13,682 nt of DNA from an uncultured Lachnospiraceae bacterium. GTDB lineage: Bacteria > Bacillota > Clostridia > Lachnospirales > Lachnospiraceae. Positions 1-6,574 of this stretch are shown piece by piece; position 1 is the stretch's first letter; each line of letters starts with the position of its first letter. The notes beneath the pieces were generated by a model. It made no database searches. It saw nothing but the letters and a program-made list of their open reading frames with translations, and was not told where the DNA came from. The stretch is taken from contig CALGGH010000176.1 of assembly GCA_937916415.1 (NCBI GenBank), forward strand, positions 1-13,682, given 5' to 3'. The translations under genes were made by a program, and so were the position numbers.

Positions 1-25
1 CCATCAGAACGGACGGCTCCGGCAC

Positions 26-438
26 TTAGGCAAAGACGTTGTCGGCGATCTGCGCCAGGAAGTTCGCCAAAAGAACCTTCTTCCCCAGCCCGTAGATGAA
101 CCGCTGGACACCCTTCGCCACTTCATAGAAGGACTCCCGGCGGCCAAGGATTTCCGCCTCAATCTGCCGGTAGCGCACGATGGGCCCCGCGATGAGCTGT
201 GGGAACAGGGCACAATGTACAGGGCCACGTGCAGCGGGTTCTTCTGCGCGGCAGCATTGCCGTAGTAGATATCAAAGACATAGGACATCATCTGGAACGT
301 GAAGAAGGAAATGCCGATGGGGAGGGCGATGTTGACAACAAGGGCTTCGCTGCCGGTCAGGGCCGCCAGGTTGCGGGAGAGGAACGAGGCATACTTGAAC
401 ACGCCGAGGAGCGCGGGGAGGAAAAGGAAGAGAAAGAC
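26..438 (-). pseudogene. MBOAT-family O-acyltransferase remnant (AlgI/DltB-like), frameshifted and truncated
   Basis: Read on the minus strand, 402 down to about 215 encodes VFKYASFLSRNL and then LPIGISFFTFQMMSYVFDIY, typical of the central membrane region of MBOAT acyltransferases, which move acyl groups onto extracellular polysaccharides. Near 205-215 the frame breaks. In a neighbouring frame the expected continuation appears (LFPQLIAGPIVRYRQIE, then FIYGLGKKVLLANFLAQIADNVFA) and ends at a TAA at 26-28, far short of a normal ~450-500-residue protein; the later half with the usual catalytic His region is absent. Upstream, VFLFLFLP (415-438) looks like the extreme N-terminus of the family but lies only three residues from GVFKYASF, which normally sits about 90 residues further in, so an internal deletion is likely. 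Family assignment is confident; whether the damage is real decay or an assembly fault is open. Confidence 0.72.
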
Positions 439-552
439 CTCGTCAAAAAGGCCATATTGGGCTTGCTTAAGGAAAAATATGGGATAGAGGAAGAGGATTT
501 CCTCTCCGCCGAGATTGAAGTCGTCCCCGCTGGCCCGGCCAGGGACTATGGG

Positions 553-648
553 TTAGACCGTTCCATGGTGGCCGGCTATGGCCATGATGATGATCAGTAT
601 GGGGTAGTACATGACGTCGTCAATTTTGGTCAGAATGTTTAAAAACAT
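553..648 (-). pseudogene. 5' stub of a sodium:alanine symporter (AGCS)-like gene
   Basis: A minus-strand ATG at 646-648 follows a good Shine-Dalgarno (GGAGG, complement of 653-657) and opens a 31-codon frame ending in TAA at 553-555. It begins MFLNILTKIDDVMYYPILII, which resembles the N-terminus of Na+/alanine (AGCS) symporters, where a short amphipathic start leads into the first membrane helix; those proteins continue with a GLYFT-type motif for over 400 residues. Here the sequence departs after IAG and stops, and the next recognisable sequence is MBOAT-like. It is therefore a start region attached to unrelated DNA. AGCS assignment rests on about 25 residues and is tentative. Confidence 0.45.
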
Positions 649-905
649 GGTTCCTCCGATTTTGGTGCCGATACGTCTTTAATTATGCACTTCTGAAGGC
701 CAAAATTCAATAGCTGCATGGCGGCCGGGGCGTGAATTGCGCATTCGTGCCATTATTGCGAAACCGAACGCTTGGATCTGGCCGCCTTTTTGCAAAATCC
801 ATCGTTTGGATTAAGCCGAATTTGTTTCCTTGATCTTCTGCTTATGATAAAATAGATAAGTTAAGGTCTGATCACCCGCGACTTGTGGATTACGAAAAGG
901 GATTA
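649..905. other. Non-coding region upstream of the lipoprotein gene
   Basis: No convincing gene is visible. Two inverted repeats occur: AATCCA/TGGATT around a 5-nt loop (796-812), and GGCGGCC (720-726) with GGCCGCC (780-786) followed by five T. The second could form a stem, but with a loop of about 50 nt. The region separates the leftward pseudogene stubs from the rightward gene block and presumably holds the promoter(s). Confidence 0.5.
821..853 (+). promoter_or_regulatory. Candidate sigma-A-type promoter for the lipoprotein/channel genes
   Basis: TATGAT at 843-848 (one mismatch to TATAAT) is preceded by TTTGTT/TTGTTT at 821-827 with a 15-16 bp spacer; an overlapping alternative -10 is TAAAAT at 848-853. 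The -35 match is weak and the spacer short. It is the best AT-rich promoter-like element between the hairpin at 796-812 and the repeat array, and would give a leader of about 200 nt containing the whole 14-bp array. Confidence 0.3.
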
Positions 906-1031
906 ATGAGACAGGATTTATGAGACAAGACTCATGAGACAGGATTTATGAGACAAGACTTATGAGACGGGATTTACGAGACAAGACTTATGAGACGGGA
1001 TTTACGAGACAAGACTTATGAGACAGGACTT
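906..1031 (+). repeat. Nine tandem 14-bp units in the leader of the lipoprotein gene
   Basis: Units start at 906, 920, 934, 948, 962, 976, 990, 1004 and 1018. Two variants alternate, ATGAGACAGGATTT-like and ATGAGACAAGACTT-like, giving a 28-bp higher-order period. The ATG of two units has become ACG (976, 1004). In the intact units each ATG opens a five-codon frame (MRQDL or MRQDS) whose TGA overlaps the next unit's ATG as ATGA. The last unit's ATG (1018) is in frame with the lipoprotein. The array ends 22 bp before the lipoprotein start. It may be a variable-length leader or a translational control element; neither is shown. Confidence 0.95.
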
Positions 1032-1044
1032 GCGCGACAGCACC

Positions 1045-1050
1045 GGAGGA
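1045..1050 (+). promoter_or_regulatory. Shine-Dalgarno GGAGGA that fixes the lipoprotein start
   Basis: GGAGGA at 1045-1050 lies just upstream of ATG 1054. It supports that start over the in-frame ATG at 1018 inside the repeat array. Starting at 1054 also puts the signal peptide at the N-terminus, whereas 1018 would add twelve charged residues in front of it. Confidence 0.8.
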
Positions 1051-1053
1051 AAC

Positions 1054-2172
1054 ATGAAAAGATTTGCACTAATGCTCACAATTGGAATAATGGCCGCCAC
1101 CGTCACGGGATGCGGCTCAGGCGCGGATCAGTCCACGGGATCGAACGGATCCGCCTCACGGGATGCGCCCACGACGCAGGAGACCGGTTCCGAAACGGGA
1201 ATGGCCAATCCCTGGGTGGATTGCACCAGGGAGGAGGCCGTGACTTTCATCCCATATCTGTTTAAGGAGCCGGACGGGGCCACGGACGCGGCCTGGAGCC
1301 GTACGACGGATGAACCTCCCATCGTTCAGATGAAATTTACGCTGGACAGGCTTGAGTTTACGGCCAGGGCGCAGACCACCGGCGATGAGAACCGTGACAT
1401 CTCAGGCATGCATTACGACTGGGCCGTCAGCGAGGACGTGACGCTGGCCGGCTGGGCAGGCGGCAACATGCCCGCCAGAATGCACAGATATGCCGGAAGC
1501 GATGAATATGCCGACCTGTGCACCTGGTTTGATTTTGAAACCGGGGTTTCGTATTCGCTTTCCACCGTGGCCGATGACCTGAGCGGCTTCGACATACAGG
1601 CGGTCGCGGAGGCCATGTATGACGCCGAGGGGGCCGAGGCACTCATGAATGACGCGGACGTGGCGGAACACGTGCCAATGGACGTCAGCGACTGCACGAG
1701 CCTCAAGCAGATCATAGACAAGCTGAGGTCCGGCTCGGGATACGTCAAGACCGTGATCAGCGGTACCGAGGTTCTGATGGTCACGGATTACCTGTTTGAC
1801 TTTGACGGCGGCGGCAGCCTGATGGCGGTCGACGCTGACGTATATTACGTGGGAGACGACGGACTGCCCAAGTATGCCGGATACGTGTCGGCGGGCGGCA
1901 CGTCCTATCCGCTGGCGATCAAGGACGGGACCCTCTACGTGGGCGCCAATCCGTATATGAAGAAGATGGTCATGCTGGCCGGAGGACTCGTCGTGGACGA
2001 GGAGGCATCCGTCGAATACGGCACGGACGGCAGCGAGACGTATTATCACCGTTCTGACGTGCGCGACGTGTCTGCCGACGAAAACGGACAGGTCCCGGAC
2101 GATACGGTGCTGACGGGCCTTTTTGAGGAATATGAAGAGGCCGAGGCCATTAAGTTTGAAGTCGTGAAATGA
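1054..2172 (+). CDS. Two-domain surface lipoprotein, function unknown
   Basis: The 372-residue product starts MKRFALMLTIGIMAATVTGC: a Lys/Arg start, a hydrophobic stretch and a lipobox V17-T18-G19-C20, so signal peptidase II processing and a lipid-anchored extracytoplasmic location are expected. Residues 21-50 are a Ser/Thr/Gly-rich linker. A first domain begins at NPWVDC (52-57) and runs to about 190; its opening resembles DUF4367-like lipoprotein domains as I remember them, a weak call. A second domain of about 240-372 is rich in Tyr, Gly and Asp and looks like beta strands. Extracellular cysteines at 57, 156 and 214 could pair. The next gene starts 40 bp downstream and encodes a membrane protein with large extracellular sensors, so a ligand-presenting or accessory role is possible but unproven. 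Confidence 0.88.
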   Translation: MKRFALMLTIGIMAATVTGCGSGADQSTGSNGSASRDAPTTQETGSETGMANPWVDCTREEAVTFIPYLFKEPDGATDAAWSRTTDEPPIVQMKFTLDRLEFTARAQTTGDENRDISGMHYDWAVSEDVTLAGWAGGNMPARMHRYAGSDEYADLCTWFDFETGVSYSLSTVADDLSGFDIQAVAEAMYDAEGAEALMNDADVAEHVPMDVSDCTSLKQIIDKLRSGSGYVKTVISGTEVLMVTDYLFDFDGGGSLMAVDADVYYVGDDGLPKYAGYVSAGGTSYPLAIKDGTLYVGANPYMKKMVMLAGGLVVDEEASVEYGTDGSETYYHRSDVRDVSADENGQVPDDTVLTGLFEEYEEAEAIKFEVVK

Positions 2173-2212
2173 TTGCCGTTGAACCCGGCCTGAGACCGTG
2201 AAGCAATAGCCC

Positions 2213-5143
2213 ATGAAAATAAAAAACAGAAGAAAACTCCTCATAATCGTTGAACTCGTCGTGTTCGCGCTGTGCGGACTGCTGATGTACCTGCTGCAGT
2301 CACGGCTTTTTTATAAAAACGCGGATCGCGAGATCGACCTGACCTTCAGGGACATGGACCGCATAGTGGAGCAGATGGAGGCCGACTCCGACCAAAACTA
2401 TGACAGCTATGAGCTGATCCACTCCGCCAAGGCCAAGATGGCCAAATATTACATCAGGAATGACGAGGACACCGGTTATTCCGCTTCGTCCATGAAGAAA
2501 CTGAAGCAGCTGCTGAACGTCACTAACGTGTATCTGGTCGACGGAGGCGGCAAGGTGACGTACGGCGCGGAGAAATCGGCCATAGATGATTTCGTGAACG
2601 GGGAGGTCGCGTATTTTGACAAGCTGCAGGAGGTGGCCGGCACCAACGGGACCGCTCCCTTCGAATATGCCTGGGTGCGTGAGGATGAGGACGGCGACGT
2701 CGCGGCGTATCACTCGTTCTGCGGGGTCTCGCTTAACAACGGACGCTACGTCGTCATCGAGGATGACGCCGAGGGGCTGTATGAACTGCAGGATGAGTCC
2801 AGCTCATGGGAGGCCGTCCTGCCCCGCATCACGCTGGGCAGGAACGGATTCGTCTTTGCCCTGGGATGGGACGGCTGGGTCAGCTCCTTCTCCGATCCCG
2901 ACGAAACGCAGATAACGTACGTCACCGGCCTCGGGATAGAGATGAGCGACGTGCGCGACGGCTTCCGCGGGACGCTCAACCTGCAGGGTGACGACTACTA
3001 CTGCGGAGCCAAATACTATTCTGACGAACAGACCTACGTCATATGCGCCATTCCTTCGGGGGAGATTACGTCCAACGTGCTCGTCGTGACCGCAGTTCCG
3101 CTGTTCGTGGCATTCATCTTCCTGTCGCTCCAGCTGCTTTATTCCATGATGATCGTCGGGGAGCGCGATGAAAAGGATTCTGACGGCAATCCCATTCCCT
3201 TCCGTAAGTTTCTGATCAAAAAAATGGCAATGCTGCTGGTGCTGTCGGTGTTTTTTTCCGTGGGTTCGTCGCTCTATACCCAGGTGCTTTATTCCATGTA
3301 CCTGCAGGCATATTCCGCCAAGCTGGAAGCGGAGGTACTGGCGCAGTCACTGTCGAGCAACGACGAGCTCCAGAGGAAGACGAGCGAGGAATACTATACC
3401 GACCTGGGCAACCTGACGACGCTGGCCGCCAAATTCATTTCCAACAATCCGCAGATAACCAGAAAGAACCTGGCCGACATTGCCAGGAACCTCGGCGCGG
3501 AGCACGTCCTGCTGTATGACCGCACCGGGACAGTCATCCTGTCCGACGCATATTACCGGGACCTGAAGATATCCATGAACCCGAGGGAGCTTTCGCACGA
3601 ATTCACCAAGGTGCTGACTGGCACTCAGGTGCTGGCGCAGCAGGAGGTGGACGAGACGTACCTCGAGAAGCCGTACCGCTACGTCGGTGCCATAGTCACC
3701 GATGAGGATGATGAGCTTAACGGCTTCGTCCAGCTGGCGTTTGATCCGGATTACCTGGCCACGTCCCTGAGGGAGACCACCATCGAATCCCTGCCCTCGA
3801 CCTTCAGCGGCAGGAACAACGCGTTCGCGTTCATCGTGGACGGTGAAAAAAAGACGTTCCTCTATTATCCTTCAGCCGACCTGACGGGCGAGTCCGTGGC
3901 GGATTACGGACTGACCGATGAAATGATGCTGGACGATTATTACTCGAGGACTCATTTTGACGGCGAGGAGCGGCTGCTGTACTGCGACTTCTGGGATGAC
4001 GACATAATATTCACGGCTGCCAGCGTCAACGTCATCACGATGGAGAGCGTGAGCAGGGGAGTCCTGATCGCCATTGCGGGCATCGTTATCCAGCTTTTGT
4101 TCTTCGCGGCGCTGCTGTTCATATATGGTGATGATCCGGCAGATGACGATGATGACGACATGCGGGACGTGCCTGAGGAGCGGGTCATCGAGGATCACAG
4201 GACCCTGGTCGAAAAGGTCGCCGCCAGCCGCATCATGAAACTGCTGCGCGTGTCATTCTTCGCGTTCACCGGCGTGATATCGGTCATCATGCTGCTCAGG
4301 GAGCTGCTCTTTGGCGGCAATGAGGTGCTGCTCGACCTGCTGAACGGACGCTGGAACACGGGAGTGCACGTATTCTCCGTCACGGCCTGCTGGATCAGCA
4401 TATGCATGGTGTATTTCTGCGTGTCGCTGGTGCTCCTGGCCCTGGAACTGATCGGCAAGCTCATGAACTCCAGGGGCGAGACGGTGATCAGGATGCTGAT
4501 CAGCTTCACCAGGTACATAGCCGTGATCGGCACCGGATTCTACTGTGCCGGAACGCTGGGGGCGGCTACCGACACGCTGCTGGCCTCGGCCGGAATACTG
4601 ACCGTGGTCATAGGTCTAGGTGCCCAGAGCCTGGTCACCGACGTGCTGGCCGGACTGTTCATTATATTCGAAAAATCATACAAGGTGGGTGACGTGATCA
4701 GGATCGACGGCGAGTCCTGGCGCGGCAGGGTGATGGAGATAGGAATCCGCAACACCCGCGTCATGGACATAGACGAAAACAACGTCAAGATCATTCACAA
4801 CAGCACCCTCAATCACATAATCAACCTGTCGGAGCTGCCCACGTACGTATACACCACGATAGGCATCGAGTATGGCGAGAGCCTGCAACGCGTGGAGGAC
4901 GTGATCGCGAGGGAGCTGCCCGGCATGCGCGGGAGGATCCCCGCGGCCATCGAGGGTCCGAGGTACAGCGGCGTGTCCGAACTCGGCGACTCCGCCGTGA
5001 TCCTCAAGTTCGCGACGCTCTGCAGGAATGAGGATTATTTCAGGGTGAAGTTCGCCGTTAACCGCGAGCTGAAGCTCATGTTCGACAGGAACTCGATCAA
5101 CGTGCCATTCCCCCAGGTCGTGATAAATAAGAGGGAGGAATAG
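2213..5143 (+). CDS. MscS-family mechanosensitive channel with two N-terminal Cache-like sensor modules
   Basis: The 976-residue membrane protein should gate ion or solute flow. Predicted helices: 8-30, 286-312, 336-358, 614-638, 675-700, 716-748, 760-782 and a pore helix about 784-819 rich in Ala, Gly and Leu (ASAGILTVVIGLGAQSLVTD). The MscS beta domain follows (YKVGDVIRIDG, then RVMEIGIRNTRVMD, then a pore-proximal IIHNSTLNHIINLS), with a cytoplasmic C-terminal domain to 976. The front is two TM-sensor-TM modules (extracellular 31-285 and 359-613). Both sensors carry a DxxG strand (LVDGGGKVTYG; LLYDRTGTVILSD) and a late GRN-F-F block (209 and 533), suggesting duplication of a dCache-like unit. 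An acidic stretch DDPADDDDDD (640-649) links to the channel. Start ATG 2213 directly follows an in-frame TAG (2207-2209), so no longer start exists; it has no clear Shine-Dalgarno. MscS identity is firm; Cache assignment is inference. Confidence 0.92.
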   Translation: MKIKNRRKLLIIVELVVFALCGLLMYLLQSRLFYKNADREIDLTFRDMDRIVEQMEADSDQNYDSYELIHSAKAKMAKYYIRNDEDTGYSASSMKKLKQLLNVTNVYLVDGGGKVTYGAEKSAIDDFVNGEVAYFDKLQEVAGTNGTAPFEYAWVREDEDGDVAAYHSFCGVSLNNGRYVVIEDDAEGLYELQDESSSWEAVLPRITLGRNGFVFALGWDGWVSSFSDPDETQITYVTGLGIEMSDVRDGFRGTLNLQGDDYYCGAKYYSDEQTYVICAIPSGEITSNVLVVTAVPLFVAFIFLSLQLLYSMMIVGERDEKDSDGNPIPFRKFLIKKMAMLLVLSVFFSVGSSLYTQVLYSMYLQAYSAKLEAEVLAQSLSSNDELQRKTSEEYYTDLGNLTTLAAKFISNNPQITRKNLADIARNLGAEHVLLYDRTGTVILSDAYYRDLKISMNPRELSHEFTKVLTGTQVLAQQEVDETYLEKPYRYVGAIVTDEDDELNGFVQLAFDPDYLATSLRETTIESLPSTFSGRNNAFAFIVDGEKKTFLYYPSADLTGESVADYGLTDEMMLDDYYSRTHFDGEERLLYCDFWDDDIIFTAASVNVITMESVSRGVLIAIAGIVIQLLFFAALLFIYGDDPADDDDDDMRDVPEERVIEDHRTLVEKVAASRIMKLLRVSFFAFTGVISVIMLLRELLFGGNEVLLDLLNGRWNTGVHVFSVTACWISICMVYFCVSLVLLALELIGKLMNSRGETVIRMLISFTRYIAVIGTGFYCAGTLGAATDTLLASAGILTVVIGLGAQSLVTDVLAGLFIIFEKSYKVGDVIRIDGESWRGRVMEIGIRNTRVMDIDENNVKIIHNSTLNHIINLSELPTYVYTTIGIEYGESLQRVEDVIARELPGMRGRIPAAIEGPRYSGVSELGDSAVILKFATLCRNEDYFRVKFAVNRELKLMFDRNSINVPFPQVVINKREE

Positions 5144-5193
5144 GCCTTGTTGGAAGTTTGTTGGATTTAACGTGTGATTATGGGGGTCATGGC

Positions 5194-5607
5194 ATGATCG
5201 ACAATCCCGACGTCAACTGTACGCTGACCAAAGAGCAGTTAAATGAAGTGCGGGCAAGACATTCCGTGATCTCCTCCGCGAACATGTACTTTACCAATTA
5301 CGTGTATTGCTATGAACTGGCCAAAAAATACAAGCTCGACCTGCAGAAGGAACTGGCCAAGAGCGAGGATGAGATTGCAGATTCCGTGTATCAAGCATCC
5401 GGTAATCGGGAGTTGAGCGGGTTCTATGGCATGCTGGAAATAGTGATCGATTCGACGAAGAGGGGAGTGTTAAAAATAGGCGAAGCCCCCGAACAGGCAC
5501 TGGAACGAGAGCGTAATAAACTGCGGAGGAGGCAGCCCGCTTCCTACTCGAAGACCACCCGCAGGAAGGCCGGGGCCGCGGACACGGCGGATGCCGATAA
5601 GGCGTAG
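5194..5607 (+). CDS. Small basic helical protein, unknown
   Basis: I do not recognise this protein. From ATG 5194 it has 137 residues; a GGGGGT at 5182-5187 with suitable spacing supports that start. The frame stays open further upstream, and a TTG at 5158 would add twelve residues but lacks a well-placed Shine-Dalgarno. The body (about residues 10-95) looks helical, with several Tyr residues and LTKEQLNEVRARHSVI followed by ELAKKYKLDLQKELAKSEDE. The C-terminal third is basic (ERNKLRRRQ, KTTRRKAG) and ends in an Ala/Asp-rich tail, as in nucleic-acid-binding or disordered tails. There is no signal peptide or membrane helix. It begins 50 bp after the channel gene and is followed by 98 bp with a palindrome before the next gene. 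A regulator or partner role is speculation. Confidence 0.65.
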   Translation: MIDNPDVNCTLTKEQLNEVRARHSVISSANMYFTNYVYCYELAKKYKLDLQKELAKSEDEIADSVYQASGNRELSGFYGMLEIVIDSTKRGVLKIGEAPEQALERERNKLRRRQPASYSKTTRRKAGAADTADADKA

Positions 5608-5673
5608 AATGAGGACGCGACGTCTACGTGACCGTCGATGCACGCCTTGCAAAACTCTATCCCCGAATGCAGC

Positions 5674-5692
5674 TTAAATGATAATCATTTGA
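5674..5692 (+). promoter_or_regulatory. Fur-box-like palindrome upstream of the acetyltransferase gene
   Basis: TTAAATGATAATCATTTGA contains a perfect inverted repeat, AAATGAT-A-ATCATTT (5676-5690). Its central 13 bases (AATGATAATCATT) are identical to the centre of the classic E. coli Fur consensus GATAATGATAATCATTATC, while the three bases at each end differ. It lies two bases before the AAAGAGGT-like ribosome site and also contains GATAAT (5680-5685), which could act as a -10. Binding by Fur, or by a relative such as PerR or Zur, would block expression when the metal is present. No convincing -35 is visible. Confidence 0.4.
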
Positions 5693-5705
5693 AAAGAGGT
5701 ATCAT

Positions 5706-6536
5706 ATGAAAGTAACAAGGATCACTCAAAAGAACGTCCAATACTTCAGGCCGCTGATGCCGGATCAGTTCCTTAATGACAAGAACCTCCTGCATCTCGG
5801 GGCGGTCTCGGACGACGACGAGGCCTGTGCCGCGATGTCGGTGGGCGTAGTCGGACCGATGGCGTACGTCCGCTGGTTGTATACAGCCACCGGACTGCGT
5901 GGGCAGGGCGCGGCCACGGCGCTCATGGATGCCGTGACGGGACTGATATCGCAGATGAACCTCGACGGCATCGAGATCGACTTTGATGAAGCCGAAGCCG
6001 AAGATCTGGATTCATTCCTGACCGATTATGGCTTCCTGGTCGCTGACGACAGGGACGTATACTCCGTGCCCGTCGCGGACGTCGTGTATGGCGCGGCGAT
6101 AGAGCAGCTGGGGGAGACGGAGCTGCACGCCGGCGGCATGCACGGGGTTTCGGATGAGGCCGTACGCGGCAGGCTGATCGAATACGTGGAAAGGAATGGC
6201 ATGAATCCCGAATACCTGACGAGGCTGTCGGACGAGTTCAGCGTCGTCGGGACTGACGGCGACGGTGAGGTCATCTGCTGCATCCTGATCAGCGAAGATG
6301 GGGATCAGGACTTAAGCGTCCGCTACATGTCGGCAGGGGGCGCACTCTTCATGACGGGCGTCATGATCCTCGAGGTCTTCAGTAAGATCATGGAGGCAGG
6401 CCGCACCGAGGGCAGCATCCGCTTTACCGACCGGGAGGGCAGGTCCATAGCCCTGATCGAAAAGCTGACCGGGGAGGAGCGCGAGACTTATCGCGTGCCC
6501 CACAGGCGCCACGGCCTCCTGTTAAACATCAGATAA
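5706..6536 (+). CDS. GNAT-family N-acetyltransferase
   Basis: The 276-residue cytoplasmic protein likely transfers an acyl group from acyl-CoA to an amine; the substrate is unknown. The GNAT core lies in residues 1-125: a strand with MAYVRWLYTATGLRGQGAATAL (residues 52-73, given here as two adjoining pieces: MAYVRWLYTAT and GLRGQGAATAL) contains the acyl-CoA pyrophosphate-binding loop R65-G66-Q67-G68-A69-A70, followed by an alpha helix, an IEIDFDEAEAE strand region and a SFLTDYGF motif resembling the family's late Y-GF element. Residues 135-276 form a second region of similar size with no intact loop, possibly a degenerate second GNAT fold. AGAGGT (5695-5700) fits ATG 5706. It is 98 bp after the small gene and 38 bp before the giant gene, and the palindrome at 5674-5692 may control it. 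Family confidence is good. Confidence 0.85.
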   Translation: MKVTRITQKNVQYFRPLMPDQFLNDKNLLHLGAVSDDDEACAAMSVGVVGPMAYVRWLYTATGLRGQGAATALMDAVTGLISQMNLDGIEIDFDEAEAEDLDSFLTDYGFLVADDRDVYSVPVADVVYGAAIEQLGETELHAGGMHGVSDEAVRGRLIEYVERNGMNPEYLTRLSDEFSVVGTDGDGEVICCILISEDGDQDLSVRYMSAGGALFMTGVMILEVFSKIMEAGRTEGSIRFTDREGRSIALIEKLTGEERETYRVPHRRHGLLLNIR

Positions 6537-6574
6537 ACGTCCCATATCCGGAGTAAATATACAAGGAGAATAGC

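Noticed and set aside
199..642. 147-codon plus-strand open frame through the left region
   Set aside because: It lies antisense to the recognisable MBOAT and AGCS-like sequence and its product has no sensible features; treated as a shadow.
720..791. Possible terminator: GGCGGCC/GGCCGCC arms followed by TTTTT
   Set aside because: The loop is about 53 nt and no plus-strand gene ends upstream; the pairing may be chance in GC-rich DNA.
906..1031. CRISPR array or replication iterons
   Set aside because: The 14-bp units abut directly without unique spacers and no cas or replication-initiator gene is nearby.
1018..1053. Longer lipoprotein start at ATG 1018
   Set aside because: It would place twelve charged residues before the signal peptide and lies in a tandem repeat, while GGAGGA at 1045-1050 serves ATG 1054.
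1402..2244. 280-codon minus-strand open frame opposite the lipoprotein gene
   Set aside because: GC-rich coding DNA often leaves the opposite strand open. The plus frame has a Shine-Dalgarno, signal peptide and lipobox; this frame has none.
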